Assembly: GCA_017457105.1 (NCBI GenBank)
Contig: JAFTIA010000103.1
Span: 1-59,170 of the forward strand
DNA length: 59,170 nucleotides
Source: Lentisphaeria bacterium
GTDB taxonomy: Bacteria; Verrucomicrobiota; Lentisphaeria; Victivallales; Victivallaceae
Reading direction: 5' to 3'
Made by a program: the position numbers and the translations under genes. The notes below the pieces were generated by a model. It was not told the DNA's origin. It saw only the letters and a program-made list of their open reading frames with translations, and did no database searches. Positions 32,799 to 41,716 of this stretch are shown in pieces (position 1 is the first letter of the stretch; every line of letters begins with the position of its first letter).

Positions 32799-32828
32799 GG
32801 CACCGGCATGATCCCGGTGCCTTTTTTA
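32799..32828 (+). terminator. Terminator of uxaE
   Basis: GGCACCGG (32799-32806) with CCGGTGCC (32814-32821) forms a perfect 8-bp stem, followed by six T. It lies against the 3' end of the convergent AsmA-like gene. Confidence 0.88.
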
Positions 32829-35800
32829 TTCCTGAAAACCTGCGACATCCCGCAAAAGACGGATAAATGGAGAAATCAGGGGAATTTCAGAAGCGCTATT
32901 GCTGTCACTGAACGGGGAAAAAATGTCCAGCCATCCGGATAGCGTCTGCCCGGGCATCCGGGCAAAAACCTGCCAGGCGGCAACATGCGGTGAACTGACC
33001 ACCCCCCGCACCGGCAGTTTGGCCTGCACTCCGCAGAGAATCACCTGGGAATCAAACTCCAATTCATAAGGAGCCATCAGCCGCATTTTTCCCTCCACGC
33101 TCATCCGGGAAAGCGGGTCTCCCGTAAAGAGCATCCGTTTGATCTGCAATTCACCATTTTCTGCGGCGACCAGCAGTTCTCCGGAGTGAAATCTCAACCT
33201 GGCAAAAGGACTTTCCGCAGAGAGTTTATATTTCCAAAGTGTCTCAAAATGCTGACGGACATTCCAGTTGGAAGGGATCAGCTGATCCGCCCGGACAATC
33301 GTTTCCACGGGAAGCAGAAGCAATCGTGACAACGGCCCATTGGCGGCATTGACCGGGAAATCCACCTCCCGGAAATTCAACCGGCATTGCCCCGCTAAAT
33401 CTTCGCCCCAATGTGCAGAAAACAACCGCCGGAAGTTGAAATTCCATTCGCCGGATTCCAACACTCCGTTCAAGCCGGAAGAGGGAAAAAACAATGTGAC
33501 AAAAGGCCCGATAGCAATAGGTTTCAAAACTTTCCCGTGAACTGCAAGAATCATGCCGGTAGGGAAATCCATACCGTCCACATTCCACAAAATCCTGCCA
33601 TCTCCTCCATCAACAATAAGATTTCTGGCAACCACCTTGTTCCGCAACAGAAAAAGCTTTCCGGACAACGCAAATTTCTGACTGCTCCCCCAACTCATAT
33701 CCCGGAGATCCAAATCCACCTCTTTCGCCCGGGGTCCTGTCTGCAATACCATCCGGTCAGGAGCGGCCGGAGCCACCCGGTCGACGGCATGATACTCCGC
33801 AGCCTCCGAACCGGAGGCTGCTGTTCCGCCGGAAACAGCAGGAGCCGGGGAACTGATCTGCTCGTACAGTGAACTCAAATCCGCCGTTGTTGCGGCAAGA
33901 CGGACTTTCATCGGCAAAGAGGGGTTATCCGGCATCGCGGCAGTCAGTTGCAGATCTGCCAGCACCTTCCCGCCGCTGTTGAGCAACAGCCTGCACCGTG
34001 GAATTTCTCCGGCATTGCCTCTGCGTTTGAATTCGTACTGCAGCTTGCCATCCACGGCCCGGGAAGCCCCGGGAGAACGCAGAGCGTTCACCGTAAAAAA
34101 ACCATTTAAATCCCAGTTCATATTCCGGAAATTGCCGGAAATCCGGGACCTGCCCGCAAGCTGTCCGCTGCGGAATCGTCCGGGAAAGAAAATATTCAGC
34201 AAGTGCTCATTCAAATAACGCACCTGAACATCCGCATGAAACGCTCCCCCCGCAGGCGTACCGCTCCCGGAGCTTTCCAGCCGTAATGCGGGCTGCCCGC
34301 CTGCCCGGCAATAAAAAAGGCTGCGATTCAGATTATACTCTCCCTGCCGGTTCCTCAAAAAAGAAAAATCAGCCCCGACGGACAGGCGGGAAAAAGATTT
34401 CCCGTACAACGCCCCGGAAAGCTCCTGCCCTTCTGCCGCGCCCTGAACAACAAATTCCCCGCCGTTATTCCGGATATCCACCGAACCGGTCCCGGCATAC
34501 CGTCCCCCGGAAAAAGCTGCCCATGGCATTGCCGGGAGAAGATCTGCGGGGAAAGAACTTTGCCAGCGGATCGACCATGTTCCTTTTGCCGGGCAAAGCC
34601 ATTGATAATCCCGGGGCGTCAGTGACATGTTCAAAGAACTTTGTTTTTTTCCGGACAACCGCACCTGATGATCCAGAAAAGAAACGCGCCCGGAAGAAAA
34701 TTTGAGTTTCCCGGAAGCCTCCATCCGGACCGGTGCAAACACCCCGGAAATTTTTGCGGCATCCCTTGCAGACGGGCAGCGGCTCCAGGATAAAATGCGC
34801 TCCAAATTCCCGGATGCCTGCCAGAAAAGATCGGCATTCTCCTGCCGGATCGGCACCGAACCGGATACGGAAACTGTCAAAAAAGCATCTTGATCCCGGG
34901 AGGTTGTTATCCGGCAATACGAAACATCTGCTTTTGACAAATCAAGCGGTATGGAAACATTGCCGGCAACAACAGCGTCCACTTTTTCCGGCTGCCACGC
35001 TCCCGCCCGGAAAGTGGTTTCGGAAAAATGGAGATCCGTCCGGCATAATACCGATCCGGTCCGGTCGCCGGAGCGCATATCCATTTTGCCATTCAGTACC
35101 CCGTCTGCAATCCCGAACTTCTGCGTATCCGGAATAAAAAACTGCAGCAATTTGAGATCAAATCCATTGATCAGGGCTTTTACACTGTTATCTTTCGGAA
35201 ATTTATGCAGCGAAAGAATTTGACGGCCTCCGGAAAATATCTGCGCATGGGCATTCCGGACTTCTGCTTTGCGGGAATGAATGTCAAATGCCATATTCTG
35301 TTCCCCCTGAAGTTGAAAATCCGGTAAATCCACTTTTTCCGTACCAAACCAGGCAGGTCCGGCTTTCCGTTCCGCACGGCATACGATATTTGCGGTGATT
35401 TGTTCAAAATCGCCGGAAACACTTCCATGTGCGTCGAACCGGGCATTTCCCGGACGAACACCGCACCCCATATCCATCAAGAGAGTCAACAACTGCCCGG
35501 AAAGAAGAAATCGCCGGAAATCAAGCCGATATTTGCCATGACCATCCGGCATATATCCGGCAAATTCCACCCAGGACCCCACCTGTTGATTTTCCTGCTG
35601 TATCAGCCGGAAATTCCGGAAATTCCATTTTCTGTCTTTTTCCCGCAGGACATCCAGCGTACAGCGGACTTCGGAACCGCCGATTTTGCGCTGATCGATC
35701 CTGCCGTCAAAAGAGCCGAAAACAAAGCCCCCCCGCAATCCGGCAAACGCCAGTTCCTCATCCAGAACAAGTTCTCCGTTCCACTCCACTTTGCCGGAAA

Positions 35801-36449
35801 AATCGATCCCCTCGTGTCCAGTCACCTGAAAGGGACTGAAGCACTTGATCATCATAGTACCATTGTTCCGGAAATCATCCATTTCACCGGAAATCCGGGT
35901 AAAACTCCAGGAAAAATCACGCTGCCGATCCCGAACAATCACATTGACCCGGGAATCCTCCATCCGGCACCGGGCAACCCGTACCTGCACGGGAGAGGAG
36001 GAAGGGCTTTCCCTCTTTTCTGTTTTCTCTGCGGAAACAGCAGCGGGCTTTGGCACAGAGGATGGCGCATGCTCCACTGTTCCCAATTCATAACTGCACC
36101 ACCTGCCGGACGCATCCCGGCAGATATTCAACTCTGCACCATGCAGTTCCACATCATCAAAATCAATGATTCCCCGAACCAGATTTCTGAATTGAGCAGT
36201 TCCGCGGGCTCTGCGGACTGTCAGGAAAGGCTGATCTTCCCGCCCGAGGCGGAATCCATGCAGGATCAACCGGCGGGTCAACGGACGGAATTCCGCATTT
36301 TCCACCGACATGGGACACCCGGTCGACCGGGAAATCCACGGAACGACAACTCCTGTCAGAAAAAAAGAGCTGGAAAAAAAGAAAAACCCTGCCGCAAGCA
36401 GAAATACCGCCGCAAGCAACAGGGTAAAAATGATCTCACGCCGACGCAT
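32826..36449 (-). CDS. AsmA-like envelope protein (1207 aa)
   Basis: An N-terminal membrane anchor (about 7-30) is followed by the AsmA-type start (SVENAEFRPLTRRLILHGFRLG, then FDDVELHGAELNICRD) and about 1000 residues of repeating beta strands. The C-terminal AsmA2-like end includes GVLNGKMDMRSGDRTG-like repeats and VPVRGVVSSPHV-like edges. Proteins of this kind are thought to form long hydrophobic grooves that carry phospholipids between inner and outer membrane. It is the last gene of the envelope operon, 11 nt after the 146-aa conserved gene. This is consistent with a diderm cell. Confidence 0.8.
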   Translation of the reverse strand: MRRREIIFTLLLAAVFLLAAGFFFFSSSFFLTGVVVPWISRSTGCPMSVENAEFRPLTRRLILHGFRLGREDQPFLTVRRARGTAQFRNLVRGIIDFDDVELHGAELNICRDASGRWCSYELGTVEHAPSSVPKPAAVSAEKTEKRESPSSSPVQVRVARCRMEDSRVNVIVRDRQRDFSWSFTRISGEMDDFRNNGTMMIKCFSPFQVTGHEGIDFSGKVEWNGELVLDEELAFAGLRGGFVFGSFDGRIDQRKIGGSEVRCTLDVLREKDRKWNFRNFRLIQQENQQVGSWVEFAGYMPDGHGKYRLDFRRFLLSGQLLTLLMDMGCGVRPGNARFDAHGSVSGDFEQITANIVCRAERKAGPAWFGTEKVDLPDFQLQGEQNMAFDIHSRKAEVRNAHAQIFSGGRQILSLHKFPKDNSVKALINGFDLKLLQFFIPDTQKFGIADGVLNGKMDMRSGDRTGSVLCRTDLHFSETTFRAGAWQPEKVDAVVAGNVSIPLDLSKADVSYCRITTSRDQDAFLTVSVSGSVPIRQENADLFWQASGNLERILSWSRCPSARDAAKISGVFAPVRMEASGKLKFSSGRVSFLDHQVRLSGKKQSSLNMSLTPRDYQWLCPAKGTWSIRWQSSFPADLLPAMPWAAFSGGRYAGTGSVDIRNNGGEFVVQGAAEGQELSGALYGKSFSRLSVGADFSFLRNRQGEYNLNRSLFYCRAGGQPALRLESSGSGTPAGGAFHADVQVRYLNEHLLNIFFPGRFRSGQLAGRSRISGNFRNMNWDLNGFFTVNALRSPGASRAVDGKLQYEFKRRGNAGEIPRCRLLLNSGGKVLADLQLTAAMPDNPSLPMKVRLAATTADLSSLYEQISSPAPAVSGGTAASGSEAAEYHAVDRVAPAAPDRMVLQTGPRAKEVDLDLRDMSWGSSQKFALSGKLFLLRNKVVARNLIVDGGDGRILWNVDGMDFPTGMILAVHGKVLKPIAIGPFVTLFFPSSGLNGVLESGEWNFNFRRLFSAHWGEDLAGQCRLNFREVDFPVNAANGPLSRLLLLPVETIVRADQLIPSNWNVRQHFETLWKYKLSAESPFARLRFHSGELLVAAENGELQIKRMLFTGDPLSRMSVEGKMRLMAPYELEFDSQVILCGVQAKLPVRGVVSSPHVAAWQVFARMPGQTLSGWLDIFSPFSDSNSASEIPLISPFIRLLRDVAGFQE

Positions 36450-36460
36450 GAAACAGAATG

Positions 36461-36901
36461 TCAGCGCAAAACTTTGCGGAGTTCCATCTGAAACTCCTGA
36501 ATGTCTTTTTCCGTGGGCTCGCCGTTGAGTTTATCAAAGCCCAAACGCCCCATCTGGTCCACGATCCATGTCCCGGATGCACCGCTGCCGAACCGCACAG
36601 TCCCTTCCGCCAATGCTCCGGCCCGGACGACCTGATTGACCTCCACCACAGTAGCACCGTCCCCTGCGGACTCATTTTTCGGCACCGGAACCTTGGTCAC
36701 ATCCTCCACCGGGTCTGCCGGCTTGACAGGATCCCGGCTGGTCCAGTCGATATTATCCAATTCGGAAGCCATGATCCGCACATCCATATAAGTCAGGCGG
36801 ACACCGAATTTCTCGTTCAACAATGTCTGAATATCCGAAAGGCTTTTCCCGGCGGCGATCTCCGCCGCCATAAACTTCTTCATTTCCATGGAATCACTCA
36901 T
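36461..36901 (-). CDS. Conserved hypothetical protein, 146 aa
   Basis: Soluble and without a signal peptide. The N-terminal third (MKKFMAAEIAAGKSLSDIQ, then LNEKFGVRLTYMDVRIMA) looks like a small helix-turn-helix-like unit. A proline-rich linker (about 60-75) leads to a compact C-terminal motif, GTVRFGSGASGTWIVDQMG, then LNGEPTEKDIQEFQMELRK. The Gly-rich GSGASG strand looks highly constrained. AGGAGG lies 6 nt upstream of the chosen ATG; a TTG two codons earlier is less likely. I recognise no named family. Confidence 0.75.
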   Translation of the reverse strand: MSDSMEMKKFMAAEIAAGKSLSDIQTLLNEKFGVRLTYMDVRIMASELDNIDWTSRDPVKPADPVEDVTKVPVPKNESAGDGATVVEVNQVVRAGALAEGTVRFGSGASGTWIVDQMGRLGFDKLNGEPTEKDIQEFQMELRKVLR

Positions 36902-36960
36902 TTTCAACCTCCTGTATGTTCCTGCATAACATACACCGATTTACTGATTTTGCAAGACTC

Positions 36961-38907
36961 TTACCGATCCCCCTGCCGCACTTCCCGCCACTTTCCCGGG
37001 TGACCGCACAAAATGCGGAATTCTCCATGAGTGCCTTCCTCCAGAATCACATAGGTACAGCCGTCCGGCTGACTGGCAAAAAAGGCTTGCAAGGCCTCCG
37101 GCGATGCCAGTCTGCGTGCCTCCAAAATCTGCCGGCCGGAGGACAATTTTACCACAAATCGTTCACCGCCCCGGGGCAGTTGCGGAATCCCCCATTCCGT
37201 AAAAAGCGGAATAAGCCGCCCTCCCAGCAGTAAAGCCGGATAAGGTGTTTGCCGGAGCTGGATCGGAAAATGTTCCGGCAACGCCCCTCCGCTGTGCTGT
37301 TTTAATACATTTACAAGCGCAGACTCATTTTCCGGCAAGTTCCCCCGCAGGCGACGGGGGTCCGGGTGATCCAGCAGATTCTCTCCAAGCGGAAAACGGG
37401 CATTATGCACGACCCCAAGTAACGCAAGAATCGTAGGAGCTGCATCAAATGTTTTTCCCGGCACGGTGATTTTCCGGGGAGAACCGGCATTCAAGGCAAA
37501 AAAGACCAGTTTCCGTTCCCGTCCGTCATTCAACTCCCGCCATAATGAGTTGCGCATGGCGAGATGATCGGTCACAAAAACCACCACGGTATCCTGCCAG
37601 CAGGGCATCTTTTGCAAATCCCCGACAAACTTGCCGATCCACTGATCCATGGCGTAAATGGCATGAAGCAAATTCCGGGAATCCCCCATTCTTCCGGGAT
37701 AACGGGGACCTTCCGGCTCTGTAAAACCATCCGGATGATGCGAATCCACTGTTACAACTGACAAATGGAAAGGACGGTTCTTCTGTTTTGCCAATTCCAC
37801 GCAAGCAGCATGAGCCAACTGCAGCAGCACACGATCCCGTACGCCCCATATCGCATGAGGGAACTCCTTATATCCAAGTTCTTTCCAAATCTGCAAAGCG
37901 GAAAAAATCCGGTCATAACCAACATTGCCGGCAAAAATATCCAACCCGGAAAAACGGGGATCATGCCCCACCAGAAGCATTTGAAAATACCCGGCGTTCT
38001 GCAGTACGCCGGGCAATGCGGCAATACGGCACCCCAGATCCGGATCATAGCCGCTGTTGTTTCTGCCATCCGGCGTGCCGCTTACGGCATAATGCGCCGT
38101 TGTGAGAATGGATCCTGTCAAACTTGAATAAAGTCCCCCGAAAGTAAAATCGGCATTCCGTGCCTGCCGGATATCGGTAAAATCAATGCTTTCCGCCCGG
38201 AAACGGCTCAAATTCGGCAGCAGTCCGGGAAATTTCTTTTCATCAAAATAGTGATCCTCCAAACTTTCCAGATAGATCAGCACCAGATTTTTTCCGGGAG
38301 AAGCAATCACTTTGTCCCGCGTTACGCTGATGTTTTTGATCCCGGCATACGCCAGAAATTCCGGCGAAACGGCGGTTGGATCATCTGCGGCGGCACGCCA
38401 GACCCGATACCCCAGTGCAACCGCCGGAACCAGCGGCGATCCGGCACACGCCAGAAAAATGCAGCACCCCCAGCAAAGGATACTCCGCCGGAAACGCACC
38501 TGCTTCTCTCCGGCAAGCCAGCAAGCTGCCGCGACTCCGGAAATCAGCAAAACGCCCCCCGCCACCGCAGTGAACCACACTCCTGCCACCCCCTCCAGCA
38601 ATGTTACAAGAGAAATATGATGAAGATATTTCAGGTCAAAGGTATTCCCGGAATGTTGAAAAGATACCGCTTCAGCAAGAGAGCCTGCCATCCAGCAGAA
38701 TCCCAATACTCCCCCCAGAAACATCCGGACTTTCCGGGAAAACGGCAAAGCGGCAGTCAACAGCACAGCCAATGACAGGATCAATCCGCCTGCCAAACGG
38801 ATAACAATGCCCCACTGAAAAGATGTGGAACAAAAGAAACAGTAAACAGCAGGCAGAACTGCAATGACAGCAAAGAAATAAAATTTTCTTAACAATTTAC
38901 CGTGCAT
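36961..38907 (-). CDS. OpgB/LtaS-like phosphoglycerol transferase
   Basis: 648 aa. Four or five N-terminal helices (to about 170) are followed by an alkaline-phosphatase/sulfatase-fold extracytoplasmic domain. Metal and catalytic features include IYLESLEDHYFD, the candidate threonine nucleophile in ADFTFGGLYSS, VTVDSHHPDGF, and VTDHLAMRN, which is close to E. coli OpgB. Such enzymes transfer sn-glycerol-1-phosphate groups from phosphatidylglycerol onto periplasmic glucans or teichoic-type polymers. It overlaps ispE by 19 nt. The gram-negative context favours an OpgB-like role over lipoteichoic acid synthesis. Confidence 0.82.
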   Translation of the reverse strand: MHGKLLRKFYFFAVIAVLPAVYCFFCSTSFQWGIVIRLAGGLILSLAVLLTAALPFSRKVRMFLGGVLGFCWMAGSLAEAVSFQHSGNTFDLKYLHHISLVTLLEGVAGVWFTAVAGGVLLISGVAAACWLAGEKQVRFRRSILCWGCCIFLACAGSPLVPAVALGYRVWRAAADDPTAVSPEFLAYAGIKNISVTRDKVIASPGKNLVLIYLESLEDHYFDEKKFPGLLPNLSRFRAESIDFTDIRQARNADFTFGGLYSSLTGSILTTAHYAVSGTPDGRNNSGYDPDLGCRIAALPGVLQNAGYFQMLLVGHDPRFSGLDIFAGNVGYDRIFSALQIWKELGYKEFPHAIWGVRDRVLLQLAHAACVELAKQKNRPFHLSVVTVDSHHPDGFTEPEGPRYPGRMGDSRNLLHAIYAMDQWIGKFVGDLQKMPCWQDTVVVFVTDHLAMRNSLWRELNDGRERKLVFFALNAGSPRKITVPGKTFDAAPTILALLGVVHNARFPLGENLLDHPDPRRLRGNLPENESALVNVLKQHSGGALPEHFPIQLRQTPYPALLLGGRLIPLFTEWGIPQLPRGGERFVVKLSSGRQILEARRLASPEALQAFFASQPDGCTYVILEEGTHGEFRILCGHPGKWREVRQGDR

Positions 38908-39743
38908 GACTCAAAAACCCGGATGGACTCACTCTTGAAATCGTTGCGGAGAGCCTCTGCAAGACGGTGACACGCCGCCTGATCCGAACCTATGGCAAAA
39001 AGCGAAGAACCGCTCCCGGAAACTTCCGCACACAAGGCCCCATGCGCCAGCAGGTGATCCCGCAGAAGCGTCAGCAATGGAAATTTCCGGTATAACGCAA
39101 ATCCAAGATCATTATGCACCTCCCGGGCAACGCCTTCCCAATCTCCGGTGTAAAGCGATTTTTCCATCCTCTCAAGACTTCCGGCATCCGCAGAACCAAT
39201 GGTTTCCGGAGCAAGATGCGTATAGGCCCATTTGGCACTGACAGGAAACGCCGGATTCACAACCAATACGGGAGGCATCTCTTTCAAAGGTTCCAGATAA
39301 CGGAATTCCTCCCCGATCCCGGAGGCCCATGCAGGGCGGGGATCCAGAAAAAAGGGTACATCCGCCCCCAGTTTTACAGCCAATCCTGCCAGTTCAGAGG
39401 CATGGAAACAACCGTACCGGTCATTCAGCAGACGAAGCGCACCGGCGGCATCGGAACTCCCTCCGCCCAATCCGGCGGCAATGGGGATATTTTTAACCAG
39501 CAGAAAATCCCACGCAGGCTCCAGTCCGGCAGTTTCCGCATAAAGTTGTGCCGCACGACATACCAGATTGTCGGGGAAAACAACATTGCCGGAACTGCAC
39601 CGGACTCCCGGCGCACCATCCTGCAAAGTCAACTCATCCGCCACGCCCGGCAGAGGCAGAAACAGCGTCTGCAGTAAATGATAGCCATCCGGCCGTTTGC
39701 CGGTGACTTTCAAAAAAAGATTGGTTTTTGCCCCGCAGCGCAT
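38889..39743 (-). CDS. ispE: 4-diphosphocytidyl-2-C-methyl-D-erythritol kinase
   Basis: 284 aa, GHMP kinase of the non-mevalonate isoprenoid pathway. Substrate-binding AKTNLFLKVTGKRPDGYHLL is at the N terminus, the ATP-binding PIAAGLGGGSSDAA near 88-101, GADVPFF follows, and SGSGSSLFA is near the C terminus. It phosphorylates CDP-methylerythritol in the cytoplasm. Its 3' end overlaps the OpgB-like gene, and it starts 9 nt after the Gfo/Idh gene. The presence of ispE shows that this organism uses the MEP route. Confidence 0.95.
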   Translation of the reverse strand: MRCGAKTNLFLKVTGKRPDGYHLLQTLFLPLPGVADELTLQDGAPGVRCSSGNVVFPDNLVCRAAQLYAETAGLEPAWDFLLVKNIPIAAGLGGGSSDAAGALRLLNDRYGCFHASELAGLAVKLGADVPFFLDPRPAWASGIGEEFRYLEPLKEMPPVLVVNPAFPVSAKWAYTHLAPETIGSADAGSLERMEKSLYTGDWEGVAREVHNDLGFALYRKFPLLTLLRDHLLAHGALCAEVSGSGSSLFAIGSDQAACHRLAEALRNDFKSESIRVFESCTVNC

Positions 39744-39752
39744 GTTAAAAAA

Positions 39753-40730
39753 TCAGAACCCGTACTGTTTGTTGTAACGACGGACCTCTTCCTCGATCGC
39801 CGCCGCCAGTTTGAGGGCTTTCAACCCCGCCGCCCCGGAAACACGGGTTTCATGGATCTTGCCGGTGGCACGGGTCTTGTTCACAGCATCAATAAAGTCA
39901 TCCAGTTCCGCCGCCAGAGCATTTTTTGCTTCCAGCGTAATATCCTGACTGGTGATCTCATTGCCGGTACGGGCAAGGCGTTTCCCGCAAACATTGCCGA
40001 AATCCATGTCCAGACACATTTCGTCCTGATAAACTTTCACCTGACGCACAGGCTCCAGACTTAAACGGCTGGAAGTGATATCCGCACAACTGCCGTTGAC
40101 AAATTTGATACGGGCTTTCACAATATCTTCACCGGGGCTCAAAACAGCACTCCCCAGCACGTCGATTTTTTCCACTTCCGCATCCACCAGAGCCAACACA
40201 AGATCGATATCATGCACCATCAGGTCCAGGATCACACTGACTTCCGTCCCCCGGGGCGGCAATCCCGGCCGTGACGGAGGATATTTGGCAAGGCGGTTCG
40301 CCTCGATGTAACGGGGAGAAGTCCGGTTCGCCATCAGGTAATCCATGGCAGGATTGAAGCGTTCCACATGACCGACCCCCAGTACCACATTATTTTTTTC
40401 CGCAGCCTTGAAAATGGCCTCCCCCTCCTCCACCGTGGCGGCAAGGGGTTTTTCGGACAACACATGTTTCCCCATCTCCAGCAGGGGAATGGTGGCTGAA
40501 GCGTGAAAATTGGCAGGAACGGCCACACTCATGGCATCGCATGCTTCGGCAAGGCTCTTCCAGTCGTCAAAAACTTTCAACCCGAATTCCGCACCGACTT
40601 TTTCGGCAGATTCCCGGTTCACATCAAAAATACCGACCACATCCGCTTTGGGATTTTCGTGATAAAGACGGGCATGATGCCGCCCCAGTGCGCCGACGCC
40701 GAACACACCGACTTTCAATAATTCGCTCAT
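39753..40730 (-). CDS. Gfo/Idh/MocA oxidoreductase (possible UDP-GlcNAc 3-dehydrogenase type)
   Basis: 325 aa. The Rossmann motif GVGALGRHHARLY is near residue 10, then the EKP motif (HVLSEKPLA) near 92 and the HDIDLVLALV segment near 170. This fold oxidises sugars or inositols with NAD(P). The MVHDIDLVL pattern and the envelope-operon setting resemble GnnA-like UDP-GlcNAc dehydrogenases that make amino-sugar lipid A, but an acyltransferase or aminotransferase partner is not in the window. The assignment beyond the superfamily is tentative. Confidence 0.85.
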   Translation of the reverse strand: MSELLKVGVFGVGALGRHHARLYHENPKADVVGIFDVNRESAEKVGAEFGLKVFDDWKSLAEACDAMSVAVPANFHASATIPLLEMGKHVLSEKPLAATVEEGEAIFKAAEKNNVVLGVGHVERFNPAMDYLMANRTSPRYIEANRLAKYPPSRPGLPPRGTEVSVILDLMVHDIDLVLALVDAEVEKIDVLGSAVLSPGEDIVKARIKFVNGSCADITSSRLSLEPVRQVKVYQDEMCLDMDFGNVCGKRLARTGNEITSQDITLEAKNALAAELDDFIDAVNKTRATGKIHETRVSGAAGLKALKLAAAIEEEVRRYNKQYGF

Positions 40731-40792
40731 AACTGTATTCCTGACTGGTTGATTTTTTTATGATCCTTATAAGATAGCATACTTCCGTTTTT

Positions 40793-41590
40793 TTACCAGT
40801 CACGCATCCGGTCACAGAGCATTTTAAAAAATGCGGGCAACGGGATTTCGTTCGATGAAGTCTCAAAATTCACGAACCCCTGATACCCCAGAGCCTTCAT
40901 GGTCTGCCACATCGTTTGCAAGTCGGAACTGCCTTTGCCAAACTCAACTTGCTTGTAATATTTTTGATTCAAACTCAAATGCCACTCCCCGTCATCCACA
41001 GGAGCAGGGGCACAAAGAAAATCCTTCAAATGGGCATGGACCACTTTGTCCGCAAGTTTGCAATAGGAAAATACAGGATCCTCCACCGTTTCCACATTCC
41101 CGGTATCAAATGTGATCCGCATATCCGGAACCGCCTTCAATACTTCCAGACACTCATCGGCTGACTGAATGGGGGACATGGATATACCCATAGCCTCAAA
41201 AGTCAGCGTGATCCCGGCCTGACATGCCATCGGCGTGACCCGGGCAAAAGCCTCGATCCACTTTGCCCGATCCAATTCCCGGCTGCCGCGATCAAGTTTG
41301 CATACGGGAATCATCATCACCGGAGCGTCTAATGCAACACCGAAATCCAGTGCCCGCTTGAAGCGTTCCACAAATTCATCCTCCGTCCACGGCGGATTGC
41401 CGATCAGAGGAGTATAAGCGACCACCGGAAGTCCGGCATCATCGCAGTATTTTTTCAAAACTCCGGCAGGAGTATTATGTTCCCCGACCCAATCGATCCC
41501 TTCCATCCGGCAATCCACCGCAGTCTGTACGATTTCCTCCGGCGAGAAACCTTTTTCGCTCATCACCATGGACATCATGCTGATTTTCAT
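40793..41590 (-). CDS. Sugar phosphate isomerase/epimerase (xylose isomerase-like TIM barrel)
   Basis: 265 aa. TIM-barrel segments of the AP-endonuclease 2 superfamily include MEGIDWVGEH, ITLTFEAMG, ITFDTGNV, VVHAHLKDF and FVNFETSS; E and D/H metal ligands occur in them. The substrate is unknown. The start at 41590 has AGGGG 7 nt upstream; a TTG two codons earlier is the alternative. It leads the operon that runs into the Gfo/Idh, ispE and envelope genes, with a 62-nt gap after it. Confidence 0.82.
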   Translation of the reverse strand: MKISMMSMVMSEKGFSPEEIVQTAVDCRMEGIDWVGEHNTPAGVLKKYCDDAGLPVVAYTPLIGNPPWTEDEFVERFKRALDFGVALDAPVMMIPVCKLDRGSRELDRAKWIEAFARVTPMACQAGITLTFEAMGISMSPIQSADECLEVLKAVPDMRITFDTGNVETVEDPVFSYCKLADKVVHAHLKDFLCAPAPVDDGEWHLSLNQKYYKQVEFGKGSSDLQTMWQTMKALGYQGFVNFETSSNEIPLPAFFKMLCDRMRDW

Positions 41591-41626
41591 CGGCAACCCC
41601 TTTCTGTAAAAAAATACACCGGCTTA

Positions 41627-41654
41627 CTTATAGCATCTTTCATAAGGTTTTCAA
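41627..41654 (-). promoter_or_regulatory. Promoter of the envelope operon
   Basis: On the minus strand, TTGAAA (41649-41654), a 16-nt spacer and TGC-TATAAG (41627-41632), an extended -10 type. A perfect TTGACA lies a few bases further upstream but has no matching -10. Confidence 0.6.
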
Positions 41655-41664
41655 TCTGTCAATA

Positions 41665-41693
41665 TTGTTTTTTTGCAGGACTGCATGTATATT
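41665..41693 (+). promoter_or_regulatory. Promoter of the MFS transporter gene
   Basis: TTGTTT (41665-41670), a 17-nt spacer and TATATT (41688-41693). It lies back to back with the envelope-operon promoter, so the two may share regulation. Confidence 0.6.
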
Positions 41694-41716
41694 ACGATGT
41701 ATTCCGGAGCTAACTC

